Source: an uncultured Lachnospiraceae bacterium (GTDB lineage: Bacteria; Bacillota; Clostridia; Lachnospirales; Lachnospiraceae). From it: a stretch of DNA of 13,384 nucleotides. Below the pieces are notes generated by a model, which searched no databases, was not told where the DNA came from, and was given only the letters and a program-made list of their open reading frames with translations. Position 1 is the first letter of the stretch; the number at the start of each line of letters is the position of its first letter. A program made the position numbers and the translations under genes. Location of the stretch: the NCBI GenBank assembly GCA_902803625.1, contig CADCQV010000124.1, positions 1 through 13,384 of the forward strand, given 5' to 3'. Positions 6,201-13,384 of the stretch are shown piece by piece.

Positions 6201-9200
6201 CAATAATCCCCTTGTGATCAAGCATATCCCGGATCCTGCCATAAGGGAGTTCCTGGCTGACAATGTTCGGAGCGTAATAATCTTAAATCCCGAGCTTAAG
6301 GATATCTTCCCCTATCTAAAGGATATCCGGAGCCTTGACGAGATGGAAAAGCTCTCGGTCATCGAATTCAGGCAGGTACTTAATTACCTCGTAAATAACC
6401 TTACGGAGGGAGAGCTTGGCACCACGGTCAAGAGGCTTTTATTTGATACGGATAAAGCGAAAGAGACTGATGAGCAGGCTCATATCAGGAAGTATACCCT
6501 TCTTGAGATGATGAAGCACAGGACGAGTCCAAAGGATGTTTCGAAGATCATAAAGAGGATACAGGAGGACTATCATTCCCTGGAGGGAGTAAGGCTTAAG
6601 AGGGCCCAGATAGCCCTTGGAAGAAAGGCCGAAGAGCGGGACGGAAGGATACATTACCGTTTTGAGGACCTTCCGGATAAGGAGAAGTCCTTCTGGAAGA
6701 ATAACGGCTGGTTCGTGAATAGGCTGGATCATTTCGACCGCGCCCACAATGTTTGGCAGAAGCTGGAGGAGTTCTCTCCGGACGCTGTGAAGCAGGTGAA
6801 GATGTGGCTGAGGAGTATTGTTGAAGCCGATGAATCGGTGGATAAGGAAAAGCGCTTAAACGAACTCGCCGAAATGCTTCAATATGACTACGAGACAGCG
6901 GATAAGAAGAGGGCGGAGCTTGAAGCGAAGGGGAAGAAAGCCCCGAAGGATCCGGAGTTTGGCTTTAAGGTGGATATGGAGCTTTCAAGCCGATTCCGTT
7001 CAAACACCGGAGGGAAAAAGGATCTCTTAAAGGAGATCAGGGATATATTCACAAAGGGCCAGGAGAATGCGGAAAAGGGCAAGGAAAAGCCTATAGACAT
7101 AAAGAAGTTCATTTTGGAAATGACGATGTTTGATACCCAGGGCATAGTTTTAAGCCATGGCGGAAGGGGGCAGAGCCTTCTCTGGGCTGACAAGGGTGAA
7201 AAGTCCGATGCTGCCTACAGGAAGGCACTTCTTAAGCAGGCTAAGGATTCCATCGAAAAAATGGATATGCTGGACAGAGCCCTTATGAAGTATGAGAAAA
7301 ATGCTGAGCTTCATAAGATGCTTAAGGAAAAGCTTTCCCCCATTGTTCTTTCCATGGCGGGGAGTGAGTACGCCAAAAAGACCGCAAATGACGAGAAGAT
7401 ATCAGAGCTGAGGGATACTGTTGAAACCTGCAATGAATTTCTTACTCAGTACGAGGAGGCGGAGAATGCTTATTCCGAAGTAAAGATACAGGCTCAGGAG
7501 GCAGCGAGGAAGGTATCGAAGAAGAAGAAGTTGGATCCCAATGCGGTTCAGAAGGAGATTGAAAAGATACCCGGCGGAAGGGAAAAGCAGGATAAGGCCA
7601 GGGCTTTAAGAAGCGCGGCAGCTGATACCAGAACCAGAAGGGATGATGCTGAAAAGGAGCTTTCAGAACTCCTGGGCTCCGCTACCACGGTTACAAGCGA
7701 CTTCATCGATGAAATGTATGAGAACCGGGGGATCCTTGGGATTGATAACTTTGCCGGGATCGAACGAATGCTTATCGGCCATGTGAGAGATAACGGGGAA
7801 TTGTCGAACGAGCTCTGCGACAATGTGGCCCTCTATGAATCAAGAAAGAAGCTTGCTTCCGAATACGGAAACGGAGAGCTTGCCCCGCTCTGGGATGAGC
7901 TGGTAAAGAATGATGAAGTGTTTAAGGATCTTATAGACCCTGCGGATACCATCGCAGAGCAGAGGATAAAGGAGCTCCACGAGTTTTTCGCGCCCCTGGG
8001 GGCAGCCACCTATGAGCAGTATTCCTATGTAAGCGAATTCTTTGTGGCTGACAATATTCAAAAGCTCCTCGATAAGAACCGTCCCGACACGAAAAAGGTA
8101 ATAGCCGAGGTCAAGGGGAAGAGCTTTGAGGAGCAGCAGAAATACTGGTCAGGAAAGCTTCTTGATTTCCATGAAGAGATGCTTTCGAAAACAAAGAAGG
8201 GGGCCGGCTCCGTTCAGGAGAATATGAGGAAGGCCCATGGAAGTCTCAGGGATTATCTTACAAAACACTTCCTCTATGACAGACCCGACTTCAAGGAAGA
8301 GGTGGAGAGACAGAATGAGGTCATGAAGACCGGCCTCTTTGCCGATGCGCAAAACCTGCAAAAGCTCGCCGGCGATCATAAGCAGACCCTCACACAGCTT
8401 GCGCAGCACAGGGCAGATGCGATCCTTGATAGCATAGAGACCTATGTGATGACCGACGGAAGTCTCATAGAACAGGCCTATGACGCAGAAACCCTTAAGA
8501 AGCTCTATAAGGACATCGCATCCCACTATGTGGAAAATATAGAAAACGCGGAAAAGACCTTCGTTAGGTTCGTTTTAAGCACGGAAAAGGGAATGGATGT
8601 TTCCTCCCTTGATGATAAAGGGCTTAAGGAAAAGATCGCCGGAATGGACGAGGCAGACAGGGTAACTCTTAAGAACAGGACGGATATGTTTGTAGCCCAT
8701 GTCAAGGGCCCTGCGATCTCCTCTAACACTGCGGACTTTGAATCTAAGGTCGCACAATGGGCAAAGAGCTTTGTGGAGGAGACTGACAAGGCACTCTCTG
8801 CCGATATTTCCTTCACCGAGGAATACAGGGAAGGGGCTAAAAAGAGATACGAAGAGAGGAAGAAAGCCGCTCTGGATGTGCGCCTCACAAAGAACACCGG
8901 AAAGGCCACCTACGATAAGCTCCTCTTTGGAGGGAAGCTTTCCGAGCTTAAGACCTTCGGGGATGTGAGGCAGCCTCTTGTCTATACCGAAGAAAAGTCC
9001 CGCCGGGGGAAGATAGTGAGCCTTGGGAGCGAGGAGGACAGGAAGCTCTTTGAGGAAGCAAAGAAATTCTTCAAAAAGGAGAAGGATACAGATCCTGAAT
9101 ACCCCGATATACTGGCAGACTGTCTGGATGAGTATGTGCGTATGCAAAACAGCGCATATACAAAGCTTGATAAGATCGTATCCTGGATCGCAAGAGAGGA

Positions 9201-12200
9201 TACAGATGTAAAGAGTGAAGCCGACAGGTTAAAGATGATCTATAACTACGGGAAGGACAAGGCCGGGATCCCTGATACGGCCATGGACCTCTTTGTCACC
9301 TATTCCGCCAGATTTGCGGATAAAAAAGATCTGACGGAGGCAGGACTTAAATATGTCACAAAGGAATTCGTGGATTTCTATGAAAAGCTGAGGAGGCTTG
9401 AAACCAATCCGCCTAAGCACCCTGTATTAAAGGCTGCCCATGAGGATGCGGTTGAAAAGATGAAGGCCTACCTTTTCATTCATGAAAACAAGACCTCAGA
9501 GGATCTTAAGGAATATACCGACCTTATTGAAAACCAGCTCTCCTTCTTTGCCCAGGCAGGAGTGTGCTTCCCCATCATTGAGAGGGTTGTTGCAAAGGAT
9601 GAGTATCTGGGAAAGCTTGATAAGGTTTACCGGAACAGGTATGTGAACGGACTCTATGAGTACTTCCTCGGGGAGATCACGGAGGGCGGCATTAAGGCAG
9701 TAACCGGGGAAAAGGAATTTGACAGAAAGGCCTTTGAAGAGAAGGTTAAAGAGCGCATAGGAAGCAGCGCCGCAAGGGAGATATTCCTTGAAAAGGACAG
9801 TGTTTCCTACCTTGATATGCAGGAAAAGAACATAATCCCCGGCACGGTGGGTCAGGCTGATTTTGAGAAACGCCTTATGGACAATATGTCCGGGGATGAC
9901 CTTGCAGATTACAATAAGCTGAATGACGATCAAAAGAAGCTCTTTGCCATGTCCCTCTATGTGGTGAATAAGGAGGAACGCGGAACCTTAAGGGTTGTAT
10001 ACGGTAAGAAGCCGGATGACATCAAGGCTGAAAGGAATCTGATCCTTTCATATATGAAGGGTGAAGAAGTGACCTTTAAGGTTGACTACACCAGGGCCAT
10101 GAGGGCCCTTACGGCAAGGGGCGAAAACTATAAGGTGGTGGCTGATGAGAAGCTTTTTGATCAGGCACTGACCTTTGTAAAGCAGATCGAGAAGCAGAAG
10201 TATGAGCTGCTTCCCAAGGATTACGACAGGCTTTCAGACAGCGAGGCCACTGCAAAGGCCGCAGATCTCCACAGAAGGAAGCTCTCGGATAAGATCGCAA
10301 ATTATAAGACCCAGATGTCTGAGATCGATAACCTTGAGATCATCGATCAGAATGCGTTCCTTACGTCCCTTGAAAACTTCTCGCTTTCCGACCAGCAGAG
10401 GAAGGAAAAGGAAAGCAAGACCATAGGAAGGGTCATGGGAAGGGTTGCAAACCTCACTGTGAGCCAGCAGTCCCTCCTTATCTATGTACTTCAGGACCGT
10501 ACAGTTTTGGATTACTCTACCAGGGGAAAGAACGACAACAATATCGTTCCTTTTGTAAATGAAGAGAAGAGATTTGATATTTTTGAAAGGATGCTCACCG
10601 AGGAGGGAAGGCTTGAGGTTATAGAAAAGACAGGTGATCCACAGCTTTTGGAGAAATCCTTTAAGAGTCTTTTATCTTTCCAGCTGAAGGATGACAGGGA
10701 GTTTAAGACCAGGCTCACCGAGGAGGATTTTGCGGATAAGGCGCTGAACCGGATGTATGCCATTGACTGGCAGCTTTTAGACAGAGCCGTGGACTTTGTC
10801 AATGAGATAGAGAATGAGAGGATAAGGCTCGTAGCCGTAAGGCAGGCAGGGGAGTTAGTCCGGAATGATAACGAGCAGAGCGATAATCCCGCAGCCAGGT
10901 TCTATCACGCCTATCGTAAGAAATTTACAAAGATAAACGAGGTGGCCCAGGAAACCCAGATGGATCTCGCCATCGGTGCTGCGTATAAGCAGGATAAGGA
11001 TCTGGTTACGAAATCCACCCTTGATAACGGTGATACCTTAGATGATCTGATGACGGGCTATAATGCCCTTACACCCGCCCAGAGGAGGCTCTTCTTCAGA
11101 GCGCTTGAACACAGGGAGATACTGGATGTGTCCCAGAAGAACCTGTACCGGAACTTATTTGGCCTGGCAGAGCGTGACTTCGTGGATCCCAAGGGGAGGG
11201 ATGCCCTTATAGATGAATTCCTTAAAAAGGGAGATGATGTGGATACCGGCATCTACACCTATGACAGGGCCCTTCTGTCCCTCTGCTCCACCCAGATCAA
11301 CGACGATATGGATTTCCTTAAGATGAACGGACTCAATATGGCGGGAGAAAATTTTACCGTCACCAACCAATGGTTCGTTTCCGACAGGGGAACATGGCTT
11401 GGGAGAACGGTCTTTGACTGGAAGCTCTTCCAGAGGGCATTGCAGTTTGTGACCCGTGCCACCAATGAGAAACAGATCACAGAAGGTAATTCCGAGCTGT
11501 ACAGGGCTCTTGGGGATAAGGAAAAGAACGGGGAGATGAAGATCGATACCTCCTTTATGAGGGTAAACCTTCATCACACCGGCTCCAGATTCGTAAGATT
11601 CCTTGCAAAGGAGGGCTACGGAAAGGCAGTAAACCAGGCTTCTTCCGTGATCGGCCTCTTTGACAGCGCTGCGGATTATACGGATTATGTGATCTCCGTA
11701 AAGACCAGCAACTATATTTACGGGAAGCTGAACCAGGCTATTAATAAAGATGTTATCGAAGAGAAGGAAGAAGAAGGAAATGATGAGCCTGTGGATCTTC
11801 AGAAGGATTTAGAAGAAGCCGAGGCTGATATTAAGGAAGCAGCCGGAAAGGTTCGGGAGGCGAAGAGCAAGGTCCTAGAGATCGAGCTTCGGATAAAGGA
11901 CTTAAATATCCATAAGGGTCTTGCAAAGGAGGATGAAGATAAGACCGCCTCCCTTGATATCGCCATTAAGAAGGCTGAGAAGGAGCTGGAAGAAGCTAAA
12001 TTTGACGAAGGCGTTTTAGAGCATGAGCATAACCAGCTCAGGAGAAAGAGGGACAGGATCGACCGCGCCATCAGCAGGGAGACTGTTCAGGAGAACAACA
12101 GGATAGCTAAGCTCCAGGATATGGTTTCAAGCATTAAGGAGCAGGAGGAGGTCATCAGGGAATCCGCGAAGAAGGTTAAGGAAGGCTACGACACCGTTAA

Positions 12201-13377
12201 GGAGATGTTCGGATTCAAGAAGGAGGAAGAGGAGCCGGAGGAGGTTTTAGACGAGCTTGAGAAGCAGACAAAGGATGTGAAGGTGGAGGAGAGACAGAAG
12301 AGCCTCACCGGAAACGCCAAGCTTGACAAGATCCTCGGTGTGGTAAAGATGACTCCCGATATCAAGGAAAAGCTGGATACCTACCTTATCGGAAAGCCGG
12401 AAATGCTGGAAAAGGTGGACAGCTACGCCCAGACCATATTCGGCGGTTCCATCGGAGCCCAGGCCTTAGGAGAGGCCTACGATAAGGCGGAGCTCTGGTA
12501 TGAGGACAAGGTGGTGGAATTCCAGAATCTGGCAATGCCCCAGGAGCTTAAGGACTTTATCGATGACAGCCTTGACTTCGTTATGAAGAGCGAAGACTTC
12601 GTTAAAAACATATCCTCCTATGTATCCGATGGGGTTGAGATCCTCGGCCACTTCAGGGATATAGTGGGGGCCTCGAAGAACATCATCAAATTGAACAGGG
12701 CAAATGCGGGGGCAGATGATGCCAAGGCAGAGGACGACGCCGCAATAGATGCAGTTTCCGCCATGAAATTCGATGTAAAGCTTATCAAGCAGGCGGCAGA
12801 TAACAATCTCGCCTTTGTGAAGGGCGGAAAGTCCATCACAAAGAGCATTGAAGGGAGAAAGATAGTGGCAAGCGCCGGGGAGCTTGCAAAGAAGGCAGCC
12901 GGCTATGCGGATGTAAATGGGATCGACGAGATCATAGATACTGCCGTACATCTTGCGGACTTCTTCTGGAAATGCATGGCCGACAACAGGTCGATCGTGG
13001 ATTACTACGGAAGTGCAGGCAATGCAGAGCTCAGGAAGCTGGATATAGGGATCGACAGGATGAAGCAGGGGCCTCACGGCGGATGGCTTAATAAAGGCAC
13101 AAAACTTGAAATGGATGATAAGGGTAACTATGTCGTAGATACCAGGGCATTCAAGATGCTCCGAAATGCCCAGGGGTTTGAAAGGAATGAGGAGCTTTCG
13201 GATTACCTGAAGCTCAACATGGTTTATTCACTCCTGTTCTCATCCAGTAAGTTTAACCCCTTAAAGGCATCAAGGATCCTGGCGGAGTGTACACTTACGG
13301 TTCTGGGGTTTGAGGAGCTTATCGGAAAGACGGACTCTGACACCGCCCTTAAGATATTTAACGGACTGAAGCAGTAA
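3214..13377 (+). CDS. Giant 3387-residue helical protein of unknown function
   Basis: A single uninterrupted frame of 10.2 kb; I do not recognise the family. There is no signal peptide (starts MPGYKNIKKTKD), no obvious membrane segment, no LPXTG-type anchor and few cysteines, so it looks soluble and cytoplasmic or delivered by a non-Sec route. Composition is dominated by Lys, Glu, Asp and Arg. Visible layout: a basic, probably flexible start (1-100); a charged helix (103-156); a basic patch KKRKNKRSR (210-218); a globular stretch rich in Tyr/Asn (about 330-400); a basic linker (about 830-870); a coiled-coil-like segment (about 1395-1490); three diverged copies of one module (about 2233-2753); a long coiled coil (about 2860-3030); and a distinct C-terminal region (3034-3387). 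No nucleotide-binding, protease or nuclease signature stands out. Sense codon use is uniform throughout, so it is a maintained gene rather than an artefact. Candidate roles, all inferred: effector or structural protein of a secretion or contractile system, or a large scaffold. Confidence 0.93.
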   Translation: MPGYKNIKKTKDIIEKQSMEVTDAVYEAEDILTVKNSPFINENAPKKGKKTWKQVKTDEFINPIAKQELSRRNRNRLEGGLDHTSFDLAIRDLGREHIMSENVQMEKGWIRGQMKKLELQADRRKKEDLRAEEKALEKLKEERQEEFDKAHNTEAHSKRLTGFLNNADNAMRSLLLKKQNKIAYMPKDSLLNNEYSKKFKERVSSKVRDKKRKNKRSRLYQKGLLYDAVVNAGSAYRAECYSALKGLMEHRMCDDEDYTDLSHFMIPGEEKVNKALLDLYLGKDQRKEGEGGFEGQDVQTALDKMLRLIFTTNLTEFNFESDSAMMKSASSLERLSNQLGAFDRMAEKHDYYSTLDDETRQRVNDKLDSLRSIANYYNVRKELLTNNYYITHYNDEMALDFIWDKDDERRRVGDLLIRSQILGNTMMKLNGVDKKKLAKFKEPVFNDPNKTGIYKDLKRELNSRKEQKNLLSAAYRDKRVFDNVNMRKNTIDISNEDIKLKEQFDKNKRIRRVDPRRKYFFKTGVWKNNVTKEEAEKAEKTDKKWLLSEYLPNSENEIYGIDFVNDEAFVKGVTELNDNIVNNLNKIDKMEARQIREAFVSGFWTAHKTPDDDPEVYAADKRNYEIHGSDICTRVSSLVKLRYKRVDDYIRDIYKRRMRDNRWCVDKNAVATDEGDIFLSLRSLAENQEQSDELDPIVKWANNLAVLEKELNLISFMDESIYQSKTIQALIFGEVAFDNKDYQIIKTRMKDNEAFLKEMISEKYDFAGSEILYGMRKFMGERYLFGDYRTIRDLAERYLRSAALLNMEGTKAEKDFQYSYSSVMKKGVFSSKLRKISAVFLGRSKNMDRQGKGPQNNEKGRVDRFKKRLTVIRTFDKVLADNTKDLKLTQWGWDRLMYYCEFIIENALSREATPDNTKDSKKLRSEMEHYITTTLETVKNQDAAHIGNEIEINRDTFLDVRPPEEKKKPKKGIRKFTVIHKDDYSFAGLLRGRGLVNNPLVIKHIPDPAIREFLADNVRSVIILNPELKDIFPYLKDIRSLDEMEKLSVIEFRQVLNYLVNNLTEGELGTTVKRLLFDTDKAKETDEQAHIRKYTLLEMMKHRTSPKDVSKIIKRIQEDYHSLEGVRLKRAQIALGRKAEERDGRIHYRFEDLPDKEKSFWKNNGWFVNRLDHFDRAHNVWQKLEEFSPDAVKQVKMWLRSIVEADESVDKEKRLNELAEMLQYDYETADKKRAELEAKGKKAPKDPEFGFKVDMELSSRFRSNTGGKKDLLKEIRDIFTKGQENAEKGKEKPIDIKKFILEMTMFDTQGIVLSHGGRGQSLLWADKGEKSDAAYRKALLKQAKDSIEKMDMLDRALMKYEKNAELHKMLKEKLSPIVLSMAGSEYAKKTANDEKISELRDTVETCNEFLTQYEEAENAYSEVKIQAQEAARKVSKKKKLDPNAVQKEIEKIPGGREKQDKARALRSAAADTRTRRDDAEKELSELLGSATTVTSDFIDEMYENRGILGIDNFAGIERMLIGHVRDNGELSNELCDNVALYESRKKLASEYGNGELAPLWDELVKNDEVFKDLIDPADTIAEQRIKELHEFFAPLGAATYEQYSYVSEFFVADNIQKLLDKNRPDTKKVIAEVKGKSFEEQQKYWSGKLLDFHEEMLSKTKKGAGSVQENMRKAHGSLRDYLTKHFLYDRPDFKEEVERQNEVMKTGLFADAQNLQKLAGDHKQTLTQLAQHRADAILDSIETYVMTDGSLIEQAYDAETLKKLYKDIASHYVENIENAEKTFVRFVLSTEKGMDVSSLDDKGLKEKIAGMDEADRVTLKNRTDMFVAHVKGPAISSNTADFESKVAQWAKSFVEETDKALSADISFTEEYREGAKKRYEERKKAALDVRLTKNTGKATYDKLLFGGKLSELKTFGDVRQPLVYTEEKSRRGKIVSLGSEEDRKLFEEAKKFFKKEKDTDPEYPDILADCLDEYVRMQNSAYTKLDKIVSWIAREDTDVKSEADRLKMIYNYGKDKAGIPDTAMDLFVTYSARFADKKDLTEAGLKYVTKEFVDFYEKLRRLETNPPKHPVLKAAHEDAVEKMKAYLFIHENKTSEDLKEYTDLIENQLSFFAQAGVCFPIIERVVAKDEYLGKLDKVYRNRYVNGLYEYFLGEITEGGIKAVTGEKEFDRKAFEEKVKERIGSSAAREIFLEKDSVSYLDMQEKNIIPGTVGQADFEKRLMDNMSGDDLADYNKLNDDQKKLFAMSLYVVNKEERGTLRVVYGKKPDDIKAERNLILSYMKGEEVTFKVDYTRAMRALTARGENYKVVADEKLFDQALTFVKQIEKQKYELLPKDYDRLSDSEATAKAADLHRRKLSDKIANYKTQMSEIDNLEIIDQNAFLTSLENFSLSDQQRKEKESKTIGRVMGRVANLTVSQQSLLIYVLQDRTVLDYSTRGKNDNNIVPFVNEEKRFDIFERMLTEEGRLEVIEKTGDPQLLEKSFKSLLSFQLKDDREFKTRLTEEDFADKALNRMYAIDWQLLDRAVDFVNEIENERIRLVAVRQAGELVRNDNEQSDNPAARFYHAYRKKFTKINEVAQETQMDLAIGAAYKQDKDLVTKSTLDNGDTLDDLMTGYNALTPAQRRLFFRALEHREILDVSQKNLYRNLFGLAERDFVDPKGRDALIDEFLKKGDDVDTGIYTYDRALLSLCSTQINDDMDFLKMNGLNMAGENFTVTNQWFVSDRGTWLGRTVFDWKLFQRALQFVTRATNEKQITEGNSELYRALGDKEKNGEMKIDTSFMRVNLHHTGSRFVRFLAKEGYGKAVNQASSVIGLFDSAADYTDYVISVKTSNYIYGKLNQAINKDVIEEKEEEGNDEPVDLQKDLEEAEADIKEAAGKVREAKSKVLEIELRIKDLNIHKGLAKEDEDKTASLDIAIKKAEKELEEAKFDEGVLEHEHNQLRRKRDRIDRAISRETVQENNRIAKLQDMVSSIKEQEEVIRESAKKVKEGYDTVKEMFGFKKEEEEPEEVLDELEKQTKDVKVEERQKSLTGNAKLDKILGVVKMTPDIKEKLDTYLIGKPEMLEKVDSYAQTIFGGSIGAQALGEAYDKAELWYEDKVVEFQNLAMPQELKDFIDDSLDFVMKSEDFVKNISSYVSDGVEILGHFRDIVGASKNIIKLNRANAGADDAKAEDDAAIDAVSAMKFDVKLIKQAADNNLAFVKGGKSITKSIEGRKIVASAGELAKKAAGYADVNGIDEIIDTAVHLADFFWKCMADNRSIVDYYGSAGNAELRKLDIGIDRMKQGPHGGWLNKGTKLEMDDKGNYVVDTRAFKMLRNAQGFERNEELSDYLKLNMVYSLLFSSSKFNPLKASRILAECTLTVLGFEELIGKTDSDTALKIFNGLKQ
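7396..7683 (+). other. Coiled-coil-like segment of the giant protein (residues about 1395-1490)
   Basis: A run of long charged helices with regular hydrophobic spacing: EKISELRDTVETCNEFL, then AENAYSEVKIQAQEAARKV, a KKKK patch, and later RDDAEKELSELL. It is proline-poor except for two short breaks (DPNAV and IPGG) that would divide it into antiparallel helices. It separates the N-terminal third from the central part. Confidence 0.5.
9910..10194 (+). repeat. Module copy A in the giant protein (residues 2233-2327)
   Basis: First of three diverged copies. It opens with LNDDQKKLF (Leu2236-Phe2244), has a central YTRAMRAL (2292-2299) and closes with LFDQALTFVKQIEKQK (2314 onwards). Copies B and C show the same three signatures in the same order. 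Divergence is high, so this is an ancient protein-level duplication rather than a DNA repeat. Confidence 0.65.
10444..10821 (+). repeat. Module copy B in the giant protein (residues 2411-2536)
   Basis: Second copy: opening LTVSQQSLL (from Leu2414) and VLQDRTVLDYS, central LEKSFKSLLS (2479-2488), and closing LLDRAVDFVNEIENER (2521-2536). It shares the L-x3-Q-x2-L opening and the L-[LF]-[DQ]-x-A-x2-FV closing with the other copies. Confidence 0.65.
11059..11472 (+). repeat. Module copy C in the giant protein (residues 2616-2753)
   Basis: Third copy: opening LTPAQRRLF (from Leu2619) and ALEHREILDVS, which parallels VLQDRTVLDYS of copy B; central YDRALLSLCS (2683 onwards); and closing LFQRALQFV (2738-2746). 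It has a longer insert (about 2700-2730) between centre and closing than copies A and B. Confidence 0.65.
11791..12303 (+). other. Long coiled coil of the giant protein (residues about 2860-3030)
   Basis: A highly charged heptad-like stretch: QKDLEEAEADIKEAAGKV, KSKVLEIELRIKDL, KAEKELEEAKFDEG, QLRRKRDRIDRAI and KLQDMVSSIKEQEEV, then an acidic tail (KKEEEEPEEV). No glycine or proline breaks the central part. It probably forms a stalk or oligomerisation element joining the repeat modules to the C-terminal region. Confidence 0.7.
12313..13374 (+). other. C-terminal region of the giant protein (residues 3034-3387)
   Basis: After the coiled coil the character changes. Residues about 3034-3240 are amphipathic, alanine- and valine-rich helices (KILGVVKMTPDIKEKL, QTIFGGSIGAQALGEAY, SYVSDGVEILGHFRDIVGA). 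They are followed by a compact part with Gly, Trp and Tyr (YYGSAGNAELRKLDIG, then GPHGGWLNKG) and a final helical tail ending IFNGLKQ. It resembles a separate domain joined by the stalk; no catalytic signature is recognised. Confidence 0.5.
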
Positions 13378-13384
13378 CGGAGTA
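13378..13384 (+). promoter_or_regulatory. Possible ribosome binding site of a further downstream gene
   Basis: The seven bases after the giant gene's TAA read CGGAGTA. GGAG so close to the stop suggests another co-directional gene beginning just past the window edge. Too short to be certain. Confidence 0.3.

Noticed and set aside
12466..13077. Long minus-strand frames inside the giant gene (for example 12466-13077 and 8575-9147)
   Set aside because: They mirror the strongly biased codon use of the plus-strand gene and lack ribosome sites and domain features.
3214..13377. CRISPR array, tRNA, rRNA or insertion sequence inside the long right-hand region
   Set aside because: No regularly spaced direct repeats, cloverleaf, rRNA signature or transposase motif was seen; the whole stretch is one continuous coding frame.

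Overview
The window looks like a chromosomal stretch from a low-to-mid GC Firmicute, most likely a gut or rumen Clostridia/Lachnospiraceae-type bacterium. The reasons are strong AGGAG-type ribosome binding sites, heavy use of AGG/AGA arginine and AAG lysine codons, a clostridial-style split metal ATPase system and a RelB/DinJ antitoxin. This taxonomic call is inference from style, not from a marker gene.

Left part (1-1645, minus strand): a two-gene metal-efflux operon. A 72-residue HMA metallochaperone-like protein is followed 17 bases later by a P1B-type ATPase, which runs off the left edge with 438 residues visible. They share a clear promoter (TTGACA, 17 bases, TACTAT). A perfect 8+6+8 inverted repeat sits at the expected transcription start and matches the spacing of ArsR/SmtB-family operators.

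Middle (1646-2334): an accessory patch. It holds a 170-base fold-back element of uncharacterised type. It is followed by a plus-strand promoter region rich in inverted GTGTTTT boxes, a RelB/DinJ-type antitoxin gene, and a 28-codon ORF that resembles the first residues of a YoeB/Txe toxin and then stops. I read this as a toxin-antitoxin module that has lost its toxin.

Right part (2331-13377, plus strand): the toxin stub overlaps (ATGA) the start of a two-domain GNAT acetyltransferase. After a 37-base gap comes a single 10.2-kb gene encoding a 3387-residue protein. It is very charged and mostly helical, with no visible signal peptide or membrane segment. It contains three diverged copies of a ~95-140-residue module (residues about 2233-2753), a long coiled coil (about 2860-3030) and a distinct 354-residue C-terminal region. 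I do not recognise its family. The antitoxin, stub, GNAT and giant gene are co-directional and tightly spaced, so they may be one transcription unit. An acetyltransferase directly upstream of a lysine-rich giant protein is the most intriguing pairing in the window.
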